Positions 9,129 to 17,398 of a DNA stretch of 64,000 bases are shown in pieces (within the stretch, counting starts at the first letter, position 1; each line of letters opens with the position of its first letter). The stretch covers positions 37,758 to 101,757 of the forward strand of contig NZ_SWBR01000006.1 of the NCBI RefSeq assembly GCF_005116505.1, read 5' to 3'. Under the pieces are notes generated by a model. The model did no database searches and was not told where the DNA came from. It saw only the letters and a list, made by a program, of their open reading frames with translations. The translations under genes and the position numbers were made by a program. This stretch comes from Pedobacter polaris. Its GTDB lineage: Bacteria; Bacteroidota; Bacteroidia; Sphingobacteriales; Sphingobacteriaceae.

Positions 9129-9184
9129 TGCTGAATTATTTCAGCATCTTAATTTTAGAAAAGACCCTGAAATAAATTCAGGGT
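9129..9184. repeat. Pair of short palindromes in convergent gap (family A-related)
   Basis: Two hairpins follow each other: tgctgaa-ttat-ttcagca at 9129-9146 and accctgaa-ataaa-ttcagggt at 9164-9184. The first resembles the palindrome at 33388-33408. They lie between the converging yebC and esterase genes. They may help termination of the minus-strand locus but look like a dispersed intergenic repeat. Confidence 0.6.
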
Positions 9185-9205
9185 GGAAACTTTACTAATA
9201 AAAAT

Positions 9206-9982
9206 TTATTTCTTGTGACTAAATAACCAGGGTAATAATTCTGGCTCTGCAAATGCAGAATCCCAACTGTTATGATTTGCTTTTGGATAGATTGTATATT
9301 TTGGCTCATGCCCTAACGTTCTCAATTCTCTAAAAACACTATAAGAAAGTTGTGGATTTACCACATCATCTAAGCCACCATGAAAAATCCATAAGGGTAC
9401 ATTTTTGTATTTTTTAGCATTTGCGATGTTATCGCCACCACAAATAGCAAATGCTGCTGCAAATGTTTTAGGCTTACGTCTTAAAATTTCAAAAGTTCCC
9501 ATTCCGCCCATAGATAAACCCCCTACATAAATTTTACTTTGATCTGCGGAAGGTTGACTTACAAAATAATCGGTTAGTTTAAGTAATAGCGACATTGACT
9601 TTGTAGATTCGCCACCTTTTACAAATGTGAAAAATCTTTTAGTATTGATAGCTTCAATTTCAACATTTGCCCAATAGCTTTCTTCTGCACACTGAGGAAA
9701 AATAACAATGGCCGAAAAACTCTTTCTGAAACTATCAGTTAAAAACATCTTTGCCCCATGTGTTAACTGTTTTTCATTGTCATTCCCACTTTCTCCTCTA
9801 CCATGTAGAAAGAACAAGATTGGGTACTTTTTAGCGGAGTTATAGTTCTCTGGATAAAGAATCCGATATTTAATGGTATCAGCACCAACGATAAAATTCT
9901 CTTTTTTATACAGCGATAAATCCTGAGCAAAAGCTGATGAAATAATTAAACAAAGCGTAAAAATTAATGCTATTCTTTTCAT
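9206..9982 (-). CDS. Secreted alpha/beta-hydrolase, esterase (prolyl-oligopeptidase-like)
   Basis: A 258-residue protein with a cleavable signal peptide (MKRIALIFTLCLIISSAFAQ). The hydrolase core has FFLHGRGESG (oxyanion region), the nucleophile elbow GGLSMGG with Ser158, an Asp in GGLDDVVNP near residue 209, and a His in ANHNSW near residue 241. This type includes carboxylesterases found in polysaccharide loci. It is the last gene of the minus-strand locus, separated from the GH3 gene by a 73-bp inverted repeat, so it may be only partly co-transcribed. I infer removal of acyl substituents from the glycan; the ester is not known. Confidence 0.85.
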   Translation of the reverse strand: MKRIALIFTLCLIISSAFAQDLSLYKKENFIVGADTIKYRILYPENYNSAKKYPILFFLHGRGESGNDNEKQLTHGAKMFLTDSFRKSFSAIVIFPQCAEESYWANVEIEAINTKRFFTFVKGGESTKSMSLLLKLTDYFVSQPSADQSKIYVGGLSMGGMGTFEILRRKPKTFAAAFAICGGDNIANAKKYKNVPLWIFHGGLDDVVNPQLSYSVFRELRTLGHEPKYTIYPKANHNSWDSAFAEPELLPWLFSHKK

Positions 9983-10010
9983 TATTTGAATTAAATATAT
10001 TTTAGGGATA

Positions 10011-10083
10011 TGTCATCCTGAGCGTAGTCGAAGGAATTCTTCAATCTATAATTTAAAAGTCTTCGACTACGCTCAGACTGACA
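10011..10083. repeat. Inverted repeat (family A), possible bidirectional hairpin
   Basis: The left arm tgtcatcctgagcgtagtcg plus aag pairs with a right arm ending ctacgctcagactgaca. Sixteen bases pair perfectly, with a 3-base mismatch near the tip and four more pairs. Related fragments occur at 9029-9052 and 37931-37951. It fills most of the gap between the esterase and GH3 genes and could form a long RNA stem that weakens read-through. Confidence 0.75.
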
Positions 10084-10093
10084 ATATTTGTAA

Positions 10094-12397
10094 TTATTTT
10101 ATTAATTTAAAACTGGTTTCTTTAACATCTCTAGAATTTGCTCCAATAAACAATTTGAAATCTCCGGCTTCAGCTACAAATTTTAAATTCGAATTGTAGA
10201 ATTTAAGATCTTCCTCTGAGATGGTAAAGGTAACATCTTTAGATTCGCCTGCTTTCAAGCTGATTTTTTGGAAACCTTTTAACTCCTTAACAGGTCTAGT
10301 GATGCTTCCGACCAAATCTCTTGTGTAAAGCTGCACCACTTCTTTACCATCATATTTACCATTGTTGGTTAATTTAACAGTAGCAGTAATTGATTTTCCG
10401 CTTGTTAATGTATTAGAACTTAACTTAATATCACTAAATGTAAAGTTGCTATAACTTAAGCCATATCCAAAAGGGTAAAGTGGATCATTAGTAACATCTA
10501 AATAATTAGAACGGAATTTTGTGAATTTTCCTGTTTCCGGACGTCCTGTATTTTTGTGAGCATAGTAAAGTGGAATTTGTCCAACGTTTTGTGGGAATGT
10601 TGCTGTTAACTTACCTGAAGGATTTACATCGCCAAATAAAACATCGGCTATAGAATTTCCTGCCTCGCTACCTGGAAACCATACATTTAATATAGCGGGT
10701 AAATTTTCATCCTCCCATTTTAATGCTAATGGGCGACCAGTAAATAAAACCAATACTACGGGCTTGCCTGTTTTTGCTAGTTCTTTTAATAAATTCTTTT
10801 GCGTTTGCGGAATTTCGATATTAGTCACACTGCTACTTTCTCCAGTAAACTCAGAACCTTCGCCCATTACTGCTACAATAACATCAGATTTTTTGGCAAC
10901 TTCTAAGGCTTCTTTTATTAGTTCTGCTTCGGTTCTAGAATCGCGTTTATAAGTTGGATTATGAACATTCACATAACGATGTTCCATTACTGAGTCTGCC
11001 AAAAAATTAGAACCACGAGCGGTGATAACTTTGGCATTGTTACCTAAAACATTTTTTAAACCTTGTAAAACTGTTATAGATTTATCGGCATTTTCTGGCA
11101 GTGCAGCAACGCTCCAAGTTCCATACATATTTGCCGTATTATCTGCCAAAGGACCAATCAGACCAATAGTGCCAGTTTTTTTTAATGGCAAAGTGTTATT
11201 GCTATTTTTTAACAGAACAAAACTTTCTGCTGCGATTTCTCTAGCAGTTTTGCGATTCTCTAAGGTGAAAACCTCTTTTGCGGCTCTGCTTTCATCACAA
11301 AATTTATATGGATCTGTAAATAAACCTAATTTATATTTAGCCTCTAAAATTAACCTACAAGCACGGTTAATTTGCTCAATGGTTACTTTTTTCTCGGCTA
11401 ATGATTTCTTTAAAGTATTAAGGAAACCATCACCAACCATATCCATATCGATACCAGCGTTTAAAGCTAGTGCAGAAACAGTTTGTAAATCACCCATACC
11501 ATGCGCTATCATTTCGGGAATACCAGTGTAATCTGTAACTACAAAGCCTTTAAAGCCCCATTCTTTGCGCAAAACATCTGTCATTAACCACTTGCTAGCC
11601 GTAGCTGGAATTCCTTCTACTTCATTAAAAGAAGCCATAATACTTCCAGCACCAGCATCTATTGCAGCTTTGTAAGGAGGTAAATATTCATTGTACATCC
11701 TCACACGGCTCATGTCTACAGTATTGTAATCTCTTCCTGCTTCGCCAGCGCCATACAGTGCATAATGTTTAACACAAGCTAAAATTTCATTATTTGCTTG
11801 TAATTTGCCTTGATAACCCGTTACCATAGCCTTGGCAATCTGAGAGCCCAAATAGGCATCTTCACCACTTCCTTCAGAAATACGTCCCCAACGTGGGTCT
11901 CTAGAAATGTCAACCATAGGTGAAAATGTCCAGTTAATACCACTTGCACTTGCTTCAATAGCACCTATTCTAGCTGATTTTTTAACAGCGTCCATATTCC
12001 AAGTTGCGCTAAGACCCAAAGGGATTGGGAAAACAGTGTGGTAACCATGAATAACATCCATACCAAAAAGTAACGGAATTTTCAATCTGCTATTTTCTAC
12101 AGCAATTTGTTGAACAGCTTTAATTTTATCAACTCCTTTAATGTTAAATAAACCACCAACTTGACCAGCTTTAATTTTTCTACTGATATCCGAACTGCTT
12201 GCCTGACCTGTAGTGATATCGCCAGAACTTGGTAAGTTCAGCTGTCCAATTTTTTCATCTACTGTCATTTTAGACATTAAATTGGTTATGAAGCTGTTCA
12301 TTTTCTGTTGCGCAGGATTTATCGTTTTCTTTTGCTGAGCAGAAGTTGAAAAGGAGTGGAGAGCGGCTAATAAAAGTAGGAAGCTGAGTTTTTTCAT
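10094..12397 (-). CDS. bglX: GH3 beta-glucosidase (BglX-like), secreted
   Basis: A 767-residue glycoside hydrolase family 3 enzyme, the same size as periplasmic BglX. A signal peptide ends near SFSTSAQ. The substrate-binding GMDVIHGYHTVFP is at about 112, KHYALYGAGEAGRDYN at about 210, and the nucleophile Asp289 lies in GFVVTDYTG. The (alpha/beta)6 sandwich and a C-terminal fibronectin-III-like domain follow. It removes non-reducing beta-glucose units from oligosaccharides. Next to two GH144-like enzymes it is a good candidate for splitting sophoro-oligosaccharides (beta-1,2) to glucose. Other beta-gluco-oligosaccharides are possible. Confidence 0.92.
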   Translation of the reverse strand: MKKLSFLLLLAALHSFSTSAQQKKTINPAQQKMNSFITNLMSKMTVDEKIGQLNLPSSGDITTGQASSSDISRKIKAGQVGGLFNIKGVDKIKAVQQIAVENSRLKIPLLFGMDVIHGYHTVFPIPLGLSATWNMDAVKKSARIGAIEASASGINWTFSPMVDISRDPRWGRISEGSGEDAYLGSQIAKAMVTGYQGKLQANNEILACVKHYALYGAGEAGRDYNTVDMSRVRMYNEYLPPYKAAIDAGAGSIMASFNEVEGIPATASKWLMTDVLRKEWGFKGFVVTDYTGIPEMIAHGMGDLQTVSALALNAGIDMDMVGDGFLNTLKKSLAEKKVTIEQINRACRLILEAKYKLGLFTDPYKFCDESRAAKEVFTLENRKTAREIAAESFVLLKNSNNTLPLKKTGTIGLIGPLADNTANMYGTWSVAALPENADKSITVLQGLKNVLGNNAKVITARGSNFLADSVMEHRYVNVHNPTYKRDSRTEAELIKEALEVAKKSDVIVAVMGEGSEFTGESSSVTNIEIPQTQKNLLKELAKTGKPVVLVLFTGRPLALKWEDENLPAILNVWFPGSEAGNSIADVLFGDVNPSGKLTATFPQNVGQIPLYYAHKNTGRPETGKFTKFRSNYLDVTNDPLYPFGYGLSYSNFTFSDIKLSSNTLTSGKSITATVKLTNNGKYDGKEVVQLYTRDLVGSITRPVKELKGFQKISLKAGESKDVTFTISEEDLKFYNSNLKFVAEAGDFKLFIGANSRDVKETSFKLIK

Positions 12398-12415
12398 TAT
12401 GCGTGTTTTAGTATT

Positions 12416-13399
12416 CTATTTTATAATTGAGTTGTATTTGATGTCCTTCAGATCAAAATTTTGCGTTGGCTCTAATTTGTATTCATTTAAATACGGAGAG
12501 TAGGTACGTACTTTAATAGATTTCTTTTTGAAGTTTAAATCTAGTATTCTCAAAAAGCCGTTTCCTCCGTTAACAGAGCCTTTAACGCCTTCTTGATAAT
12601 TAGCTAACATTTGATAAACTGGTAAACCTTTTTCATTAATACTAGTAAGTGTACCTACGCCTGTGTTAAGTATATGGCCTGAAAAAACAAAACGAACATT
12701 TTGATTTTTGCTGACTAATTTATTCCAAATTTGTTCGCCATCATTAACGGCTTTGGCAGCACTATCTTTCCCTATCCCGTATGCCTGTGGCCTCCATTTA
12801 TCTCCTTCGCCAATTCTTGTATTGTCATCATACATATATGCATGTGTGTTAATAATGGCTAACCTATCTTGATGTTTTCCTAATACCTGATCTGCCCATT
12901 CTAACACTTCATTTCTTGGCCCGAATTCTAACGTAATGATGATCCATTTTATTTTGCCAGTTGTAATTAAGTAATAAGAGTTATCTAATTTTTCTTGTTC
13001 AAAACTACCGCCAAAGAACGGCGCCTTCGCATATTCTTTAAATGGGAAATAACTATTAAATGCAGCACTATTCCTTACGTCGGCATATTTTCCTGGTCCG
13101 CTGCCCATATCATGGTTACCTACCGCTAATACATACGGAACTTTATTATCTATTTTTGAAAAGGCCTTTTTTACGGCAATCCATTCTTTATCGTTATTGT
13201 TTTGGGTCAAGTCTCCTTGTTGCAAAACGAAGCTAATTTCCTTTTCATTTTTGGCAATCCAGTTGAGCTGGCTTTCCATAATTTCAGGGAATTTTTCAGC
13301 ATAGGTTTGCGTATCAGGCAATAAAATAATTCTTGCTTTTTGACTACAAGAAGCTAAAAATAAGCTAACTACCAAAAAGTAAATTGGTTTAACGTTCAT
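12416..13399 (-). CDS. Metallophosphoesterase lipoprotein (calcineurin-like)
   Basis: A 327-residue protein with lipoprotein Cys18 (LFLASCSQK) and the calcineurin-like dimetal motifs in order: LLPDTQ, QQGDLTQ, VGNHDM, an NTHAYM segment and FSGHIL. It is therefore probably an outer-membrane or periplasmic phosphoesterase. It lies between GH144-like and GH3 genes with a 1-bp gap to the upstream gene, so it belongs to the polysaccharide operon. If the substrate is a periplasmic beta-1,2-glucan, the obvious job is removal of phosphoglycerol side groups; this is inference from context only. Confidence 0.88.
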   Translation of the reverse strand: MNVKPIYFLVVSLFLASCSQKARIILLPDTQTYAEKFPEIMESQLNWIAKNEKEISFVLQQGDLTQNNNDKEWIAVKKAFSKIDNKVPYVLAVGNHDMGSGPGKYADVRNSAAFNSYFPFKEYAKAPFFGGSFEQEKLDNSYYLITTGKIKWIIITLEFGPRNEVLEWADQVLGKHQDRLAIINTHAYMYDDNTRIGEGDKWRPQAYGIGKDSAAKAVNDGEQIWNKLVSKNQNVRFVFSGHILNTGVGTLTSINEKGLPVYQMLANYQEGVKGSVNGGNGFLRILDLNFKKKSIKVRTYSPYLNEYKLEPTQNFDLKDIKYNSIIK

Positions 13400-13400
13400 T

Positions 13401-14735
13401 TTATATTTTTGGGCTTTGAAAATCTAATTTTTTTAAACCTTGTTGTATTTCTGGTGCACTCATAAAAAGATTCCAGATTAAACCTGTACGGCCATTTTCT
13501 ATCATTACAACTATTGGACCTTGATCTATACCAATGTAACGTTTTGGAAACCAATTAGCAGTTTCGCTGTAAGCGTCATAAAAACCGAATTCTCCCCAAA
13601 CTTTATCACCGAGATTTTCATACAAATGCCTAATCATTTGCATGCTTTCTACAGGTGCATAAGGATATGAAGAAAGTGCGGCGGTTGGACTTATTACTCC
13701 GAAATCTTCATTTGGCATATGTGCAGCATAACCTTTTACTGAATAGCTAGCTGTTAAGCCCCAAGAGTTTTTACCGTAACCTTTGTAACCTTTAGGATTA
13801 GCAATAGCATAATCGTAATTGATTAAGGTGTGATTTTTATTCTCTTCCCAGTAATCAGCATATTTATCTTTTAAACCTTTAGGATTTAAACCCAAATAAG
13901 AATAGTGCGACCAAAAAAGTGGCCCAACACTTTCTCCTACAACATTATGTTTTAATTTAACAGGATGACCATATAAAGAAATATTGGTATTGATAGCTCC
14001 GTTTTTCGCCCAACCTTTATGATATACATCAGCAGGAACCCCATAAGTTGGCGAGCAGGCGGCCATAATGTAGGTAATTAAACATTCATTATACCCCGTA
14101 ATGGCAAAATTCATTTTCCAACCAGAGTTTGGCGACCAATGCCAGTACAATACATTTTCATTATTTTTTCTGTAAAAATTCCAATCGATACCTTTCCAAA
14201 GTTCATCTGCTTTACTAGCTAATGCTTTTTCTTCGGCATTGCCATTTGCATAATATTGGCGAACACAAACCAAAGCCTGTGCGAGGAAAGAAGTTTCTAC
14301 CAAATCTCCAGCATCATCATTTTTGCCAAAAGCTTTTGCTTTTCCGGATGGTAACATCCAATGTGGCCAAGCTCCATGAAATCTATCGGCTTTTGCCAAG
14401 AAATCAAGTCCCTTTTTAAGATGCTTATATCCTTGTTCTCTGGTAATAAATTTACGTTCAATAGCTACAATCGTTCCCATAATGCCAAAGCCACTTGCAC
14501 CTGTTGCAATGATATCTTTATCATTTTGTGGATACACATTATCACTATGGTAACGCTCTCTTGAAAGACCAGAAATAGGTTCTGCACCTTCATAGAAATA
14601 TTTATAGGTTTGTTTTTGAACCAATGTAAGCAATTGGTCATCAGTAAGCCTGCCTTTAGTAGACAACTTGTTTTTTTGCTGTGTACTACAGCCGCTTAAT
14701 ACGATGAGTAGTAGGAATATATATATAGGTTTCAT
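13401..14735 (-). CDS. GH144-like endo-beta-1,2-glucanase (PF10091 glucoamylase-like), lipoprotein
   Basis: A 444-residue lipoprotein (Cys16 in IVLSGCSTQ) consisting of a single (alpha/alpha)6-type PF10091 domain. Landmark segments are LVQKQTYKYFYEGAEP, GIMGTIVAIERKFITR, NVLYWHWSPNSGW, GYNECLITYIMAA and the C-terminal IDQGPIVVMIENGR. Members are often labelled glucoamylase-like, but the characterised Bacteroidota representatives form GH144 and cut beta-1,2-glucan. It is about 40% shorter in its N-terminus than its paralogue at 14747-16423. The lipid anchor suggests surface or periplasmic display. Family firm, linkage specificity inferred. Confidence 0.85.
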   Translation of the reverse strand: MKPIYIFLLLIVLSGCSTQQKNKLSTKGRLTDDQLLTLVQKQTYKYFYEGAEPISGLSRERYHSDNVYPQNDKDIIATGASGFGIMGTIVAIERKFITREQGYKHLKKGLDFLAKADRFHGAWPHWMLPSGKAKAFGKNDDAGDLVETSFLAQALVCVRQYYANGNAEEKALASKADELWKGIDWNFYRKNNENVLYWHWSPNSGWKMNFAITGYNECLITYIMAACSPTYGVPADVYHKGWAKNGAINTNISLYGHPVKLKHNVVGESVGPLFWSHYSYLGLNPKGLKDKYADYWEENKNHTLINYDYAIANPKGYKGYGKNSWGLTASYSVKGYAAHMPNEDFGVISPTAALSSYPYAPVESMQMIRHLYENLGDKVWGEFGFYDAYSETANWFPKRYIGIDQGPIVVMIENGRTGLIWNLFMSAPEIQQGLKKLDFQSPKI

Positions 14736-14746
14736 TTGTGTATTCT

Positions 14747-16423
14747 TTAAAGATTAGGACTTGTAAAGCCTAAATTTTTCATTCCTGTTTTTACTTCAGG
14801 AGCACTCATGAACAAGTTCCATAGTAATTTACTCCTATGGTTTTCTATCATGATGATTATTGGGCCTTGGTCTATAGCTAAGGTAGAAGAAGCAAACCAA
14901 GGTTCATTTAAACTAAAAGCATCAACAAAACCGTATTCTTTGAAAATTTTATCACCTAATTTATAGTAAAAAAACTTTAAGGCTTGCATAGATTCTGTTG
15001 GTGTGTATGGGAAAGAACTTAAAGCTGCAGTTGGTGCAATCACTCCTTTATCATTTGTTGGTGAACTAGCACCATAACCCGTAGGAAGATCGCTCGCTGT
15101 TAAACCCCAACAATCCGCACTGTATCCAGCATATTTAGCAGGATTAGCAATACAATAGTTGTAATTGATTAATGTATGTGCTTTAGTTTGCATCTCATAA
15201 TTTGCATATATATCCGACAAGCCAATAGGATTGATTCCTAAAAATGAATAATGTTCAAGGAAAAGTGGTCCACCACCAGCCGGACCAAGGGGTAATTGAA
15301 CTCCATAATAAGAGTTTCCATTCTTTATTGATCCATTTTTCGCCCAACCTTGATCATAAACTGATTTTGGTATTGTTGACGTAGGAGAAGCTGCCGCCAT
15401 TACATAAGTGATTAAACATTCGTTCCAACCTTGAATTGGCAAGTTGATTTCCCATGCATTTGTAGGGCTCCAATGCCAGTATAAAGTATTGCTATTGTCT
15501 TTTCTAAACCAAGCCCATTCTACACCATTATAAATGTAATTAATATCAGCTCTTAATGCAACTTCTGAAGCATCTGAACCGCTAAAATATTGCCTTGCAG
15601 TGATTAAACCTTGTATTAAATACGAAGTTTCAACCAGATCTGCTCCGTTATCTTTTGCGCTAAAAGGTAGGGTTGCACCAGTATTGCCATCAATCCAATG
15701 TGGAAAAGCACCATGGTGCTTTGTAGTTTTGTTTTTAAGGAAGTCTACAATTTTTTGCAATCGGGCAAGTCCTTCTGCTTTTGTAATAAAATTACGGTGA
15801 ATACCAGTTACAATTGCCATTATTCCAAAGCCAGAACCACCTGAAGTAACTGTATTTCCTGATGTATTTCTTTCTCTTGCTAGCCCACTAATTGGATGTG
15901 CAAAATCCCAAAAATATTTAAAGGTTTGTTTTTGTATTAAGGTAAGTAGCTCATCATCAGTAACTCGAGGAAATTTATCGGAATTATCTAAACCTGAAAC
16001 TAGTGTGATGCTAATTGGGTTAATTAATCTTCCACCACTAGATGATTTTAGCTTATCATTAATGGCTAAGGTGTAGGAAGTATATGATTTGAAGTCGTTT
16101 TGAGGTGTCAAAATCAAAACTTTATTTTCATCTTGATAAGAAATAGTTGTAGCAATCATATTTCCAGAAGCATCTGTTAATACAATTCCGCTACTTACTG
16201 TTGCTGTGTTAATGGCTTCTGTAAAACTAAATTTTACGTTAGGTTTTAGGTTGACGTTACTGTACTTTAAAGTTCCATTATAAGTATCGTTTACAGTAAA
16301 AGATAGTGAAGTATCTTTATTAATTTGAGGTTCCGTTTTACTCTTCTTGCAGCCAAAAATAAAAATAGCTAACATTATAGTCGCTAAAGTTTTGACTAAG
16401 TTCTTATCAGTTAGATGATTCAT
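14747..16423 (-). CDS. GH144-like glucanase with N-terminal Ig-like domain, lipoprotein
   Basis: A 558-residue paralogue of the downstream gene. It has a lipoprotein signal (IMLAIFIFGCKKS), then residues of about 40-140 form a bacterial Ig-like (Big_5/SbsA type) domain with KFSFTEAINTATVSSGIVL. The PF10091 catalytic domain begins near LLTLIQKQTFKYFWDFAHP and carries NTLYWHWSPTNAWE, GWNECLITYVMAA and IDQGPIIIMIENHR. The Ig domain probably acts as a spacer lifting the enzyme off the cell surface. It is the first gene after the hairpin at 16457-16486. Two different GH144-like enzymes imply surface endo-cleavage and periplasmic trimming. Confidence 0.85.
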   Translation of the reverse strand: MNHLTDKNLVKTLATIMLAIFIFGCKKSKTEPQINKDTSLSFTVNDTYNGTLKYSNVNLKPNVKFSFTEAINTATVSSGIVLTDASGNMIATTISYQDENKVLILTPQNDFKSYTSYTLAINDKLKSSSGGRLINPISITLVSGLDNSDKFPRVTDDELLTLIQKQTFKYFWDFAHPISGLARERNTSGNTVTSGGSGFGIMAIVTGIHRNFITKAEGLARLQKIVDFLKNKTTKHHGAFPHWIDGNTGATLPFSAKDNGADLVETSYLIQGLITARQYFSGSDASEVALRADINYIYNGVEWAWFRKDNSNTLYWHWSPTNAWEINLPIQGWNECLITYVMAAASPTSTIPKSVYDQGWAKNGSIKNGNSYYGVQLPLGPAGGGPLFLEHYSFLGINPIGLSDIYANYEMQTKAHTLINYNYCIANPAKYAGYSADCWGLTASDLPTGYGASSPTNDKGVIAPTAALSSFPYTPTESMQALKFFYYKLGDKIFKEYGFVDAFSLNEPWFASSTLAIDQGPIIIMIENHRSKLLWNLFMSAPEVKTGMKNLGFTSPNL

Positions 16424-16456
16424 TTGGTTTAACTATTGAAATTTCGGTTATAAAAA

Positions 16457-16486
16457 GTACAGTGCCTCAAAAAACAGGCACTGTAC
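16457..16486 (-). terminator. Intra-locus hairpin terminator/attenuator after the LamG gene
   Basis: A perfect 11-bp stem (gtacagtgcct / aggcactgtac) with an 8-base loop. Read on the minus strand it is followed by a TTTTTATAA tract. It lies just downstream of the LamG lipoprotein stop and before the GH144-like gene, so it may lower expression of the enzymes relative to SusCD. Confidence 0.75.
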
Positions 16487-16496
16487 CTAAAAAATA

Positions 16497-17381
16497 TTAT
16501 TTGTTAGCTAAACCTAATTGATACATAGATTTGATAATTGCATCTGGCATGAACCTGTTATAAATTCTTACTTCATCAATTACCCCAGTCATTGCTCCGA
16601 AAGCAGCATCAGTATTAACTGTTTTACCTGGAATTAAATTATAATTCGCACCAAAAATTAATTCACCAGGCTCATAAGATTTGAAAAGGTTGTTGCCAAC
16701 TCCTCTATCAGAGAAACTACCTATGTTTACACCATTAGCTACAATGTTTAATCTTCCAGTTAAACCATTGTAAGCCAACACCAAATGAACCCAGTTATCA
16801 GGTCCAATTTTTGGGGAAACTGTATTGTTTAAATTATCTTGTGTACCACCCCCAACAGTTGCGAAAACAGGTTGAATACCTATAAAATCTAAGTTAGTTG
16901 CAGGTCTAGAATTTGTATTCAAATTGATGTTCAGGCTCCCTTGAAGATTTCCAGGTCTTGCCAATGTCAATAACATTGTACGTTTTGAACCATTGTTAGA
17001 TATTTTAATCCATTGGCTTATAGTGAAACTTTTAAATACATCTGTTTTAAGATTAGCTAATTGTGTTCCATAATAAAGATAACCAGCGTTAAGGCTTACT
17101 GCTTTACCTTTAATGCCTGTTACAAGTGTGTTCCCTGCAGCTAATGTTGGTGCAGTGCCACTTATTTTTTCAGCATAATTCTCATCGAAACTAAAGTATG
17201 CCACTAAATTAGCTGGATAGATCTCATCAGAGCTTTTAAAGCCATCAATTGTTCCTACATAATCTGCTGGATCAACCTCTTCAAGATCATTTGGATTATC
17301 ATCTTTTTTACAAGAAGATAATGTTACTGAACCTACAAGCAGGCCTAGCATTACATATTTATATAAATTTGAAAATCTCAT
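16497..17381 (-). CDS. LamG/concanavalin-like surface glycan-binding lipoprotein
   Basis: A 294-residue lipoprotein (Cys24 in VTLSSCKKDD). An acidic linker (DDNPNDLEEVDPADY) leads into a LamG/laminin-G-like jelly-roll: LVAYFSFDENYAEK, KSFTISQWIKISN, NWVHLVLAYNG and the closing GVIDEVRIYNRFM. No catalytic residues are recognisable. It directly follows susD, the usual place for a surface glycan-binding protein, 18 bp away. Binding of the locus's glucan at the cell surface is the likely role. A hydrolytic function cannot be excluded, but nothing supports it. Confidence 0.85.
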   Translation of the reverse strand: MRFSNLYKYVMLGLLVGSVTLSSCKKDDNPNDLEEVDPADYVGTIDGFKSSDEIYPANLVAYFSFDENYAEKISGTAPTLAAGNTLVTGIKGKAVSLNAGYLYYGTQLANLKTDVFKSFTISQWIKISNNGSKRTMLLTLARPGNLQGSLNINLNTNSRPATNLDFIGIQPVFATVGGGTQDNLNNTVSPKIGPDNWVHLVLAYNGLTGRLNIVANGVNIGSFSDRGVGNNLFKSYEPGELIFGANYNLIPGKTVNTDAAFGAMTGVIDEVRIYNRFMPDAIIKSMYQLGLANK

Positions 17382-17398
17382 CTTTCTGTTTTTTAAAA

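Noticed and set aside
11022..11531. 169-codon plus-strand frame inside the GH3 gene
   Set aside because: It is antisense to a clear GH3 coding region, has no recognisable domain and no promoter.
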